Positions 11,391 through 22,097 of a stretch of 64,000 bases of DNA are shown one piece after another; the first letter of the stretch is position 1; every line of letters begins with the position of its first letter. A program made the position numbers and the translations under genes. The stretch is from Nilaparvata lugens (lineage: Eukaryota > Arthropoda > Insecta > Hemiptera > Delphacidae), in assembly GCF_014356525.2 (NCBI RefSeq), contig NC_052508.1, forward strand, positions 56,891,441-56,955,440, in the 5' to 3' direction. The notes beneath the pieces are model-generated. The model made no database searches. It worked only from the letters and a program-made list of their open reading frames with translations, and was not told the origin of the DNA.

Positions 11391-11516
11391 GACCAATACC
11401 CAAAAACCACTTTTTTGGACTCAGGGGACCTTGAAACGTATAGAAATTGGGGTACCTTAATTTTTTTCGGAAATCAATACTTTCCTCACCTATGGTATAA
11501 TATGGCAAGGAAAGTA
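10706..11516 (+). mobile_element. Helentron/HINE-like non-autonomous element, family H2 copy 1
   Basis: Begins TCTGGTGTGGCGCACTCACA after an A-run, with a subterminal ACTTTCCTTGCCG. The interior includes GGGGCGGAGCTCCTGG, CGTTGGAGCCGTTTTCGAGA and a (CA)n tract at about 11353-11392. It ends with a degenerate hairpin of ACTTTCCT.ACC against GGCAAGGAAAGTA at 11516, followed by an A-run. The subterminal inverted repeats, central microsatellite, 3' hairpin and lack of coding resemble Helentron-associated elements such as Drosophila DINE-1. Open frames here (78 and 108 codons) are by-products. Confidence 0.55.
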
Positions 11517-11521
11517 AAAAA

Positions 11522-12679
11522 TCTGGTATGGTACACTCACACAACTTTCCTTGCTCATTGAACTATAAGCCTCATTATCAAACGATAATAATTTAGGGGA
11601 ATAACATAATGACGATTGACGGCAACATATTTGCAGCTACGATCAGACTACTGTATATGTGTATATACAATTGTTTTCAGAGTACTTTTTCCTTTATGTA
11701 GTGAAATTCGATGATTTTTTTTTGAAATTCGTCAAAACAGCTGTTCTACAGATGAAATATCTTGACTATGACTGTGTTCTTTTTATAAACTGCTCTACCT
11801 ACCGTACCCACGGTATATGGAAGAAGAAAAAGTAAAAACCGTGTACCTACCTATCTCATGCACGAGAAGGAGGTTACAAAGTCCATTTCTCAAGGATTGG
11901 GTGGACCCCCCATCAGTACCCCAGGAAAAAGACTCATGCTAGTTGATAGAGCTAATAAATAACTATACAGGGTATAGATTTGAAAAAAAATCGTTAGAGC
12001 CGTTTTTGAGAAAATCGTGAAAAACATGGTTTTTTAGTAACTGTCATTTTTCTCAAGAATATTACGGAGCTCCTGCAATTTTCTCAGAAATGAGACTCAT
12101 GTCAGTTGATAGGGCTTATAAATAGCTATCCATGGTATAAATTTGCAGATAATCGTTAGAGCCGTTTTCGAGAAAGCCGTGAAAAACATGGCTTTTTAGT
12201 CATTATCCGCCATTTTTCTCAAGAATATTACGGAGCTCCTGGAATTTTCCCAGAAATGAGACTCATGCCAGTTGATAGGGCTTATGAATAGCTATCCATG
12301 GTATGAATTTGAAGGAAATCGTTGGAGCCGTTTTCGAGAAAACCGTGAAAAACATGGTATTTTAGTCATTATCCGCCATTTTTCTCAAGAATATTACGGA
12401 GCTCCTGAAATTTTTCCTGAAATGAGACTTATGCCAGTTGATAGGGCTTATAAATAGCTATCCATGGTATAAATTTGAGGAAAATCGTTAGAGCCATTTT
12501 CGAGAAAAATGTGAAAAACATGGTTTTTTAGTAATTATCCGCCATTTTTTCCGCCATCTTGAATTGAATTTTATTGAATTTCTTATTTTCGGGTCCTCAT
12601 GGTATAAGGACCTTAAGTTTAAAATTTCAAGTCAATCGGTTAATTAGGAATGGAGTTATCGTGTTCACAGACATACACA

Positions 12680-12724
<45 letters not shown>

Positions 12725-12893
12725 ACACACAGACCAATACCCAAAAATCATGTTTTTGGACTCAGGGGACCTTGAAACGTATAGAAAACTTGAAATTGGG
12801 GTACCTTAATTTTTTTTTGGAAAGCAATACTTTCCTTACCTATGGTAGTAGGGCAAGGAAAGTAATACCTATGGTAGAAGGGCAAGGAAAGTA
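11522..12893 (+). mobile_element. H2-family element copy 2, directly head-to-tail with copy 1
   Basis: Only a five-base A-run (11517-11521) separates the 3' end of copy 1 from this start, TCTGGTATGGTACACTCACA. The interior diverges from copy 1 and contains four tandem units of about 165 bp (11931-12550), then GACCAATACCC, CTCAGGGGACCTTGAAACG and a (CA)n tract at about 12676-12730. The 3' terminal segment (ACCTATGGTAGNAGGGCAAGGAAAGTA) appears twice in succession, ending at 12864 and 12893. No coding capacity is recognised. Confidence 0.55.
11931..12550. repeat. Four tandem ~165-bp units inside H2 element
   Basis: Units start at 11931, 12093, 12260 and 12426 (periods 162, 167 and 166). Each contains GACTCATG, TTGATAG, a TAGAGCC.TTTT.GAGAAA block, AAAAACATGG and, except in the last, ATTACGGAGCTCCTG. 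Other H2 copies carry one such unit, so this copy has amplified an internal module. Confidence 0.8.
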
Positions 12894-13533
12894 AAAATCA
12901 CTACACTCATATTTTGTTATGTGTCAACACATATTTCAATTGTGCTTTCTTATATAGGGAACACATTCACAATCTACGTTTTTCAACCATATAATTTATG
13001 TGATTTACTCTCATAGATAGTCAATCTGTGATGTTTTTTGTAATTTTCCACCAATTGATTTTCATTTTTTTTCCAGGTATGTTCCAATTCTTGCTTATAA
13101 GAGAAGAACCGATCTTGATGGGTAAGTCATCACTTTTTCATTGAAAATCAAGTAACAGCCAACTATTATCTAACTATGATCTGTTAGTTTGGATTAGAAC
13201 CAATAAAACCACTCCTTGCTGATTAAAGTAGCAGGCAGCAATCAAATACCCTGTGAGATTTCAGAACTTGAATAATCGATTTCAATCTTAGTAATAGAAT
13301 AGTTCTCATTCATGGAAAGAATCCTGAAAGAGATTCACTAAATACTTTTCAAGAGTCGCAGACTGTCAAGTACGGTACTCCGAAAAAATCTCTAGAAATT
13401 CTATTCTATTAGTCTCGATTGAATTACATTATTAATAATAATAATCAATAATCAACCGCACTCCAAATTGCAATGTCTAACATAACTCATCAAAATTTTG
13501 GTAGGAGGGGGGGGTCTGTGTACATGTTTATAA
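12894..13533. other. Mostly featureless; holds one candidate micro-exon
   Basis: AT-rich sequence between the H2 and H1 elements. The only notable signal is the short splice-bounded open segment at 13077-13121. A G-run (13502-13514) lies just upstream of the H1 copy. Confidence 0.35.
13077..13121 (+). CDS. Candidate 45-bp internal exon (speculative)
   Basis: A strong polypyrimidine tract and acceptor (CATTTTTTTTCCAG) precede 45 bases, which are followed by a consensus donor (G|GTAAGT). One of the three frames is open: after one base it reads YVPILAYKRRTDLDG, which looks protein-like, and two bases remain at the donor. I cannot name the protein and did not find adjoining exons whose phase fits. 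A chance pair of splice motifs in AT-rich DNA is quite possible. Confidence 0.22.
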
Positions 13534-13583
13534 TCTATTATATGAAGCGAGCAATTTCTTTATTTATATATCTGGTTATTTCT

Positions 13584-13781
13584 AAAACAAAATAAATCTT
13601 ATAACACCCTTTATTCTTTAAAAAACATTAAAAAAGTTGAACAACTAGTTTCGGTTTACATCATCTTCAATAGATGGTGTAATGTGTTTAATGTTTTTTA
13701 AAGAATAAAGGGTGCTATAAGATTTATTTTGTTTTATTAATTTAAAAGCAGCCCATGTCAATAAGTGTTTTATAAAACTGG
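13584..13781. mobile_element. Snap-back element nested in H1
   Basis: AAAACAAAATAAATCTTATA at 13584 is inverted at 13716-13735, and the arms continue with CACCCTTTATTCTTTAAAAA for about 50 bp. The central region contains CTAGTTTCGG and CATCATCTTCAATAG. About 46 bases after the right arm (to 13781) are also absent from other H1 copies and may belong to the insert. Non-coding. Confidence 0.7.
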
Positions 13782-14209
13782 CTATTTCTATATCTGGTTA
13801 TTTTTTTATCTGGCTATTTTTATATCTGGTTATCTATGTTTTACGGATCTCGAAAACGGCTCTAACGTTTTTTTACGAAATTTAGAACATAGTAGGTTCA
13901 TGATATAAAGATTCGATTGCACTAGGTCTCATTCTTTGGAAAACTCGCTGAACGCCATTAAAAGGATAATTCATCCTTGGAAAACAGATGATAATTTCGT
14001 CGTCTCTCGATAACAGAAGATGCGTGTGCCTGTGTGGGATAGAGGATAATCTTCCTAAACTAGAGTATATCATAATTTTCAAAGTTGATCATTATTTGAC
14101 AATTTCAAGTGATTAGTGAGTATTATTCTGTTATACGATTTGTTTTGTATATAATCTAAATTATAATTTTTAAACAGACAATTGAACCTGAATTCAAGTG
14201 AATGGAACA

Positions 14210-14340
14210 TAACCTACTTTCTGGACTATTTATAGTGTATGAATCAAAATTCGGGAAAGAAACAGTTTTGGGCTGTGCCTGTTAGTACTTCCCCAATCAT
14301 TTTAAAGAATTGTGTTCGGTTTATCAAAAGTCAATAAATA
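14210..14340 (+). repeat. Stem-loop retroposon module carried inside H1
   Basis: CATAACCTACTTTCTGGACT, then GGGAAAGAAACAGTTTTGGG, GCCTGTTAGTACTTCCCC and an AATAAATAAATA tail that abuts the H1 3' hairpin. The same arrangement is found at 58330-58495. Confidence 0.7.
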
Positions 14341-14370
14341 AATAACGAGCGAAGCTCGGTGCCCCGATAT

Positions 14371-14885
14371 TTTTTATTAACTTAACAGGATTGAACTAGA
14401 TCCGCTGCAATATATCTTATTATCTAATTTTATTGCATTTGATTGATCAACAATATTGAGAGAATGATTTCTGTATTGAAGCCTCATTAAGAGTGTGGGA
14501 AACTTGTAGGAGACATTGCCAAAAAAGTTTCTTCGAGAAACACCAGCAAGAGAAAATATGACGAGACTTGAAACTGTGAATGAACTACAGCGAACAAGGG
14601 AACTCCTATCGAACAATAGTCGTCTCACAAAGAACCTTCGTAATAATTTATTGGCTTATTCATTTTATTTCTAATAACGGTACATTATGCACGAGTCTGC
14701 GGTCACGGAACAATCTCTCTTCTCTCCATGGCAATGACTCCCAAGGATTAGTCCCGGCTGTTGTGATTTTCCATGCTCTAATGCACAAAACTGTCCATCA
14801 CATCCTCATCTCGAAACATGGATCACGATCATGGAAGCTTCCCTAATTATTGCGATTTGTGATGTATGTGTGAAAATCACACTTC
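14371..14885. other. No gene recognised
   Basis: Open frames of 83 and 88 codons overlap on opposite strands (14377-14846). No motif or splice context supports either. Confidence 0.35.
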
Positions 14886-15470
14886 TATCTATCGAAGCTA
14901 CTATTTCCAATGCATAAGAGGGACCACAGTGCAGCTAATAGGTGATCAGTTTGTTTCTACAAATTGTGAATTGTGTCCAGTCAATCATTTTCATTTTATT
15001 TTATAATTCTACATGAAACCACATAGCAGAGCTTCAGTGATTTATGAAATGTCACAACTATTCTAAATGGAAGGAATGATAACAAAACATGAATAATGAA
15101 TGATGATACTATAGTAATAATGATAATAATAATAATAATGATACCCTATAGTATAAATAGAGTACTAACAGTAAACATACTGATATTAGCAAGCTATAGA
15201 GGAAATTTTCTCGAAAAACTCATCAACTTTATAAGGACATATGCTACGAGAATAGCTTTAAATTTATTCATGAATATACCAGGAGTAGGACTCTCTTTGA
15301 TAATCTGTGGTAGGGCGTTGAAAACTATGTTTGTTGAATTCAGGTGGTAAATATGTTCATTGCTTCCTATCTATCGAAGCACTTCCAGTGCATTAGACGG
15401 TTCCACAATACAGCTAATTGGTGATCACTTTGTTTTTATAAATGATGGATTGTCCCCAGCCAATTAACAT
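14886..15470. repeat. Pair of ~105-bp direct repeats flanking ~370 bp
   Basis: 14886-14990 and 15364-15470 share CTATCTATCGAAGC, GTGCA(T)TA, CAGCTAATNGGTGATCA.TTTGTTT and TTGT.CCCAGNCAAT with about 80 percent visible agreement. The spacer contains an 84-codon open frame (15096-15350) without recognised motifs. It could be a diverged tandem duplication or two copies of a short repeat. Confidence 0.65.
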
Positions 15471-15547
15471 TCAATCAATTTTCATGGAAACCATTCATGT
15501 TTGTTGAATCCACGTGATATAAATTATAAATTCCATCTGTTCCATCA

Positions 15548-15722
15548 TAATTCCATCATAACTCGATTCCATCTGTTCATTCCTAGTCCTATTGCTAATC
15601 CACGCTCTATTTTTGAGTGTTGGTGAATTTGCATCAAATTCCATCATAACTCGATTCCATCTGTTCATTCCTAGTCCTATTGCTAATCCACGCTCTATTT
15701 TTGAGTGTTGGTGAATTTGCAT
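15548..15722. repeat. Near-perfect 88-bp tandem duplication
   Basis: CCATCATAACTCGATTCC starts at 15553 and 15641 (period 88), and each copy ends TTGAGTGTTGGTGAATTTGC. The copies look identical across the unit, so the duplication is recent. The 75-codon minus-strand open frame across it is internally duplicated for that reason. Confidence 0.85.
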
Positions 15723-16236
15723 TACTCACCCTTCAACTGCATCCTATGTGACAAGTTGTTCAGATGAATGCAGTGACATATTCTCGATTTTCCTCCCAAT
15801 TTTATGCTTTACCAATGAAACGGGTCCTTTTCACATTATCAGGAGTCACAAGTTTGGTAAACTCTATCTGATATCCGATTATTAACTGAACCAGTGAGGT
15901 AGGAATCAGTGATAGGTAGGAATCAGGATAGTGATAGGTAGAGTAGGTAGGAATCAGCGATGAGGTTCATGTTCACTTGAAAAATCATTTTCATAGCGTT
16001 TCTCAAGAAATCTTTGTATAAATGAGTATTGAATTGACGAAAAAGTGCTTCTTTTGACAACAGAAAACTGTTCTCACATTCACACAGATACATCAATGTA
16101 TTCATGTGTTTGAAGTGTTATGGTTCTATGAAAAGAATTATTAGCTTCATTTATACTATTCCACCTTGACTCTTAGTTTATTCCAGGATCTTGGAAGTAC
16201 TTTCAGTGAGTTCACACTCATTATTCACTTGTTCCC
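15723..16236. other. No feature seen; short GGTAGGAATCAG-type repeats
   Basis: A local cluster of GTGATAGGTAG/GGTAGGAATCAG repeats lies at 15896-15960. Otherwise it is unremarkable. Confidence 0.4.
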
Positions 16237-17345
16237 AGGTCAAATAGTAGGGAGATGTGCAAGGTTAGGATTGGAAAACCTGAGTGACAGAGTTGTTTGA
16301 TTGGAGGAATTTGTTTGTTCTGAATACTTATTTCCAGCGTTATTGATTTAATTCAAACGATTATCATTCTTGAATTATTACTGTTCATGGATTGGTGTTT
16401 TAAAAGAAACTCAGTAACTAGAAATCGGTATCTTCATAAGTTATTTACACTTTTGTTAGTAAATATCAAGTTGTTAGTAATTGAGAATCATGCTCAGTTG
16501 CCTAGCTGATGCATGTTGAACATGATAAATTCAACGACTGCGTAGTTGGGAAGGGAGACCTGTGGAGACAACCTGTTGCCTCCCGGCCGTTTTGTTCTCT
16601 TTTCCCGACCGACAGTTTTATAAACTGTTGGGATTTTTCTGGATGCAGCTTGGCTCATTTGAATCTCCTGAACAGTTAGAATACTACAAGTTCAACTACC
16701 CGTCGTCTTGATGAATTCTTCTATCCCGCTCTCTATTTATATTATTTCTTTTTTGTCGGTCAGCTCTTTTTATTTGGAGTCTGTCAAGAGCATAGAGTCT
16801 TGGCCTCGGACAAAACTTCTTTGATTGTTGCGTTGCCTGAGTTCCTCCATAGTCACTCTTCTACTACTTGAGAGGATCGAAACGTACAACCATTGGGCTG
16901 CATTGCTCTCTCTCTCTCTCACTCACGCGCGCACCCAAGCAGACGCCAATCCAAAATGATAAGACAGGTCCGATATAACTTACATTACATCAAAATTGAA
17001 ATATCATTCAGCTTCTCTTTTTCAAACCCGTTTTGAGCATTGCTACACTACACTCGACAAATAGACCAGTGTGATAGCAACCTTCCTTCCCGACTAGATG
17101 ACTACTACAGTACATTTAATATTACAAGCTTGTTTATTTTGATTTCAAATAGATCAACTTCTTCCTGTGTATATCATCTCAAAACTCAGGTCAAATATCA
17201 GGCAGATGTGTGAGGTTAGGTTTGGAAAACCTGAGTGACAGAGTTGTTTGATTGGAGGAATAATTTTTTCATTTAAATACTCATTTCCAACGTTATTGAT
17301 AGGAATTATCATCATTCTTGAACGATTACTGTTCATGGATTTTTG
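16237..17345. repeat. Dispersed direct repeat pair, ~165 bp each
   Basis: 16237-16405 and 17186-17345 share GAAAACCTGAGTGACAGAG, TTGTTTGATTGGAGGAAT and TTACTGTTCATGGATT. They are separated by about 780 bp of unrelated, partly GC-richer sequence. They are likely two copies of one unclassified repeat or an old segmental duplication. No TIR or tail is seen. Confidence 0.65.
16406..17185. other. Unassigned spacer with short CT/AC tract
   Basis: Contains a (CT)n then CACGCGCGCAC tract at 16909-16934 and moderately GC-rich sequence at 16540-16900. No open frame or promoter motif can be supported. Confidence 0.35.
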
Positions 17346-17469
17346 TGATAGGCAATTACGGCCATTGATTCGTATTTAATTTATTTATTTCCAATGTCTC
17401 ATGAAGAATCACTCGTTCTGATCAGTATGTCAGAAGCCGTTATGTTATTCCATGATACAGATTTATTAC

Positions 17470-17600
17470 TTGAATTTCCAACAGTAAAAACTGTTCTGTA
17501 GACATGTTATTCATTATCAAATTTTGGGAATAGAATAGTTTTGGACCAAGCCTGTTATTCTTTCCCAATAATATTCATATGATCTGTGATTGTTTCCACA
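17470..17600 (+). repeat. Stem-loop retroposon module
   Basis: Core ATAGTTTTGGACCAAGCCTG flanked by GGGAATAGAATAG and TTATTCTTTCCC, which pair imperfectly. The loop has GGACCAAGCC in place of GGGCTAAGCC. A convincing tail is not seen. Confidence 0.55.
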
Positions 17601-17760
17601 AACGATCAATATTCATAGTCAATATTCATATGACTATACAATTCATTATTGAATTTACTTATCAATAATTATAAAAAAATATCAGAATGATTGAGTTTAG
17701 AAAAGCAATACGTGATCGTCAGTAAAAAAACATCTTTTGCATTCCTTTACATTAAGAGTA

Positions 17761-18115
17761 TGGGAATGTACAGTTGTATCAAGTATTTGACTCTAAGTTG
17801 TATTTAGACTCTGAGCATATTTTATTTGAAAAATATATACAAGAGATTTTGGAAGAAAGATAGAATTCACGTAACTCAAAGAAAGATTTTGATTTGAACT
17901 CTATACATAAATTAATCATCGAATATGATTACATTACATTACTTATGGGAATGTACAGTTGTAGCAAGTATTTGACTCTAAGTTGTATTTAGACTCTAAG
18001 CATATTTTATTTGAACGATATATACAAGAGATCTTGGAAGAAAGGTAGAATTCACGTAACTCTAAAAGTGATTTTGATTTGAACTCTATGCATAAATTAT
18101 TCATCGAATATGAGT
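17761..18115. repeat. 185-bp tandem duplication
   Basis: TGGGAATGTACAGTTGTA starts at 17761 and 17946. Both units share TATTTGACTCTAAGTTGTAT, ATATACAAGAGAT.TTGGAAG and ATTCACGTAACTC, ending near CATCGAATATGA. They differ by only a few substitutions. Confidence 0.85.
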
Positions 18116-18180
18116 ATACTTTCTACTACTCTTATAAAATTAGCATACAGTTGAAGTGATAAACTCCAGTATACCCGGTA

Positions 18181-18359
18181 GGCTAGTTAGATACACATCG
18201 ATTTTTGGTCGTACGATATTTTACCGTCCTTATAAATTCTATTAGATTGAACAGATGATTTCAAACAGATGATGTTTGCCAAGTTCCGTTTAATCTCATA
18301 GAATTCATAGTGACGACAAAATATCGTACGACCAAAAATCGATGTTTGTGTAACTAGCC
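18181..18359. mobile_element. Long-hairpin MITE
   Basis: Inverted arms of about 70 bp begin GGCTAGTTA and share ATCGATTTTTGGTCGTACGA, with a loop of about 35 bp. The inner ends carry TTCTATTAGATTGAAC, also present in the MITE at 61795, so the two are related. Flanking triplets are GTA and TTA, suggesting a decayed 3-bp TNA-type target duplication (PIF/Harbinger-like). Non-coding. Confidence 0.8.
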
Positions 18360-18670
18360 TTACTCTCATAACGTTACAAGCCTGTTCCCCTTCATAAAAT
18401 GCCTCAAATTTAATGAATTCCATCGTTTCACGTTAAATTTTAAGATGGAATGATTTAATCGATCTTATCAAGATTTGACCCTCAAGTTACTGACTGAACA
18501 TGAACGTTTTTATTTATTGCGTTCATTACTCCTATGAAGACCAGTGTGTGATAACCTTCCTTTTAGCTTGTGCTAGAAGCAGTGGGCACAGTGCACAGTG
18601 TATGCTGGTCCTGCTCATTCGCTTTCTCTCTCACTCGGCGATAAAAACTAGGCGAAATAAGAGAAAAACA

Positions 18671-18745
18671 GATTGAACGGGAATCGAACCCGGCGTAACA
18701 GAGTTGGAAGCTGCTCGGCACACTGATCATCGAAAACCGTGGGGT
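18671..18745 (-). repeat. tRNA-like / SINE head with intact B box
   Basis: On the minus strand GCCGGGTTCGATTCCCGTTC matches a Pol III B box and T-arm very well. The sequence upstream of it (GTGTGCCGAGCAGCTTCC) is only loosely A-box-like. No full cloverleaf can be drawn, so this is a tRNA-derived SINE head or tRNA pseudogene rather than a functional tRNA. Confidence 0.5.
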
Positions 18746-19754
18746 TTCCCTTCCTACCTCTCACCCACCCATTTCAGTCGTTATTAAACGCAGGTCCAAA
18801 CCGTGCAATTAATCCATTTGGACGTTCAAACGGTACGAACATTTGATATAAACTGACGCTCGTAATTGGTCATACTAAGGAATTATTATTTCTTTACCAG
18901 CTAATTGCTAGCTATGCGGTCCACAACGATAATGAGCGATGACCGAACTCAAGCGCGGACGGCTGTTCTCACACACACACTCATGCGCATGCGCGTAGCC
19001 TTCTCTCACACCCCCTTCCCCCTCCTAAGACTCTAGTCATCAATGAACACATGGAATTATTATCACAACCGTGGTGGAGATTTTTTCATCTCTCATTGAC
19101 ATCTGTCAGGATCAGGATGTCGGAGAGTTGGAATGTTGGAATGATTCAACCACCTTCACAATAATTATTGGAGAAGTCAACGGTTTTTTCCATTTATTCC
19201 TCATAAATTACAAAATAAATCGACAAACTATACAATATACATTACAATAATACTATATTAATCTACAACATTAAATATTACGAACTTCTTCCCCGAAAGA
19301 GGAAGTAGAGTAGAGGAGGAAGAAAGAGAAATAGAGGAAGAAACTACTTCTCGAGATTTGGGTAGGAAAAGATCTAGATTTTCTCATAACAGACTGTTGA
19401 TGAATCATTACATTAATAATTATTATCATGTGATGTTAGTAAACTGTTTATAGGAGAGATAACGTAAATAAGTTGATAACGTGGTTGTGATCAATCTCAA
19501 ACAGCTGTTTCATTCGATTTGGATATCTAAACAATCACATTATCACCTTCTCTATGACTGGGAGAATTAATCATAATCTATTATTGCCGTTTACCCAGTG
19601 AAAGCTGTTGGTCTCAATAGGAATTACCTTGTATAGCAAATGAATCTAACATTGATTTAGTCCAGTAGTAGCTGAATTTCCGTTCAAACGGGCACTGATG
19701 AAACGTATCTATTAACTTTGATACTGTCACGGATGAATCTCAGTTTAAAGAGAT
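18746..19754. other. No gene recognised
   Basis: Contains CACACACACTCATGCGCATG-type CpG/CA sequence at 18970-19000 and purine-rich sequence at 19290-19340. No supported open frame. Confidence 0.35.
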
Positions 19755-19885
19755 TATATATAACATAACCTAGCTACATTTGGACTGTTGTATAAATTAG
19801 AATTGGAACAGTTTTGGGCTTATAAGCCTGTGGTACTTTTCTGTAAGTTGTGTAATTCTGGATGATTAATTTAATAAATATTCTG
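19755..19885 (+). repeat. Stem-loop retroposon module
   Basis: AACATAACCTAG, TTTGGACTG, then GGAACAGTTTTGGGCTTATA, AGCCTGTGG and an AATAAATA-like tail at about 19873. The inner GGGCTTATAAGCC stem is perfect. Confidence 0.65.
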
Positions 19886-20399
19886 AGTTTAAGAAAAAAA
19901 TATTCTCAGACTCAACATTTATCTAATCTCTCCTTCTCCACGTTTAGAACGAAGATGCTATCAATTCGACTGTACTTGAATCATGATTATATTGCTCATG
20001 GGGATGAAGTGAATATAGCAGTAAAGTATAATTATTAAAAATCTCTATCTCGCTCCAATTCTAACGATTTTGATTTCTGAACACAAAATGATTCAATGTC
20101 TATTGAAAATGATAGTCAAAATCATGCTCCTCAGAAGTAGATAAATGTATGAGATATATATTCAGTTCTCTCAGAGAAAAATCATTTAAATTGATGAAGT
20201 AATTTTAAATTCAGACAAATAGTTATGCCTTGAAGATCATCGTTTCAAATAGTGAAATTAGATATTTTTGTATCACTATTTTCCCACCATTTTGATTCTA
20301 CAAGCCATACAACCTGAACCACAACTCTACAAGCACCTGATGGTACAGTTTACTTCTATTTTCCTGTTCAACACAGCCACCCCGCTTATTTATTGATCT
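19886..20399. other. No feature seen
   Basis: AT-rich unique sequence without an open frame of note. Confidence 0.4.
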
Positions 20400-21130
20400 A
20401 AACCTTTCTGATTCATATCAAACCCTTTTCCTCCAGTTCTCGGTCTCCTCTTTCGTGTGGAGGATGGGTGGGGGAGGAACGGATCTGCCTCGGGCTGCTT
20501 TTACGGTCGTTCGTTTCTCACTTGGTGCGAGGAACAAGCGAAGAACGGACAGAGAGATAAAAGGTGACTAACGCATGACTGGAGGATCGGAAATCGTAGT
20601 GGTGCAAAGCATTCATCTCTCACTCTCCCAATCCATTCGTTTCTTCCTTCCTCTTTCTCTTATCCCTTCTCTCTCCTTCTTATCTCCCTCTTCGTCCTCT
20701 TATCCTCCATCCCTTGTTCTGACCATCAGGTATAAATCGGCTCTGTTTGATCCACCTCCTTCTTCATCTATATTTCTCCACACACCATGACCGTGTAAAC
20801 TTTCTCCTTTTTCCATTCCTCCCTCTCACACTCTCTCTCTCTCTCTTTCTTTCACTCTCATCCTCAATCTCGTTCTTTCACTCTCATCCTCTCTCTCATT
20901 CCCCACTCAATCTCCTATCCACGCGCACACTCCAGCAATCGCCTCGCGCACAATACACTAAAACTGTAGCGCCTTATTCTCCAATTCTTCTGCTGTTTTG
21001 TAATATATTCGCCTATAAACTGTCAGATAAGCGATAACCGATAATAAGGACGCTGTAATATCGGAGAAGATGGGAGTGAGAGTGAAAGATGAGTAGGGAA
21101 GGAGAGAAAGAGAGTTATGAGGAAAACGGA
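20400..21130. other. Pyrimidine-rich low-complexity block, then purine-rich block
   Basis: From 20600 to 20930 the plus strand is almost entirely CT-rich, with (CT)n stretches. From 21060 to 21180 it switches to AG-rich. The 71- and 96-codon open frames reflect this bias. The CpG-containing start (20450-20560) could be regulatory, but no core promoter element is identified. Confidence 0.4.
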
Positions 21131-21348
21131 GCGTTCGATGACGAATACGAAGAGGTAGAAAAAGAAGAAACGAAGAACAGTAGAATGAGATACAGCTGCA
21201 TCACGTTACAACTCTAATGATGCTGACTTTTATGAAAATTACTTGCCAAAACATTAAGAAACTATATCAAGGAAGAACTCTGGAATAAATGTTGAGATAA
21301 GAAACGATTACTGAAGATTATTCCATGATAATAATTATGATGAATATA

Positions 21349-21533
21349 AGGGCCGCAACACACAAGGCGTATTTTCAGACGAGTCGGCACGGCACGACTG
21401 GACAGGAAGCTCTCCGATATCTCCGATTTGCTGTTAGTGTTGGTGTATCGAGAATCAGCCAATCGGAGAGCTTCCTGTTCTGTCGCGCCGTGCCGATTCG
21501 TCTAAAAAAAACACCTCGTGTGTCTTGGCCGTT
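21349..21533. mobile_element. Long-hairpin MITE
   Basis: The left arm AGGGCCGCAACACACAAGGC through CAGGAAGCTCTCCGAT is inverted on the right, with a loop of about 50 bp. The termini read TAAGGGCC and GGCCGTTA. The duplication could be TA or a degenerate TAA/TTA. It is GC-richer than its surroundings. Open frames over it on both strands are by-products. Confidence 0.8.
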
Positions 21534-21849
21534 ATTGTTGATCAATATTGATGAGAGATTATGAATATTGGAAACTGATTCATTTTCATGTGAATCACGA
21601 ATCATGTGGATGAAAATTTATCGATGTTGAATGAATATGAGAAGTTGCTTTGATATTCTGTTTTCATTTCATCTTAATCTCTTAATAAAGTAACAAATAA
21701 ATTACTAGACTCAGTAACCAATCATATTATCTAGAACGATTACAGTTTCCAATTGAAGGCATCTTCACTTTCTCATAAAAAATGTGATTTTGATTCTCTA
21801 GCTCAAATCATTGAGTTCTGAAATTCTGTATGGAAAAACTATTTGATAC

Positions 21850-22097
21850 GTTTGATGTGTATAAAAATTGGTCGATGTATTTTATAATTCTCAGCTCATA
21901 TTCTTGAATTTTGTATAATCATCATGAAAACGTTTAATGTGTTTAAAAATTGGAAGATGTATTTTATAATTCTCAGTTCATATTCTTGAATCCTGCATAA
22001 TCATTACGAAAACGTTTGATGTGTTTAAAAATTGGTCGATGTATTTTATATTCTCAGCTCATATTCTTGACTTCTGCATAATCACAGCGAAAACAAT
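21850..22097. repeat. Three tandem 82-bp units
   Basis: Units start at about 21851, 21933 and 22015, each with AATGTGT/GATGTGT, AAAAATTGG.NGATGTATTTT and CTCA.NTCATATTCTTGA, and a short partial follows. A few substitutions separate the units. Confidence 0.85.

Larger units (their letters stand above)
13534..14370 (+). mobile_element. Helitron-like element, family H1 copy 3, with nested insert
   Basis: Starts TCTATTATATGAAGCGAGC with A at 13533 and ends CGAGCGAAGCTCGGTGCCCCGATAT with T following. The left third is interrupted by a snap-back element (13584-13781). The right part carries a whole stem-loop retroposon module (14210-14340) next to ACAGATGATAATTTCGTCGT sequence, an interior shared with the copy at 57844. 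The shared cargo implies that the module travelled with the H1 element rather than inserting independently twice. Confidence 0.6.

Noticed and set aside
18671..18745. Functional tRNA gene
   Set aside because: The B box is perfect but no anticodon arm or acceptor stem can be formed; SINE head preferred.
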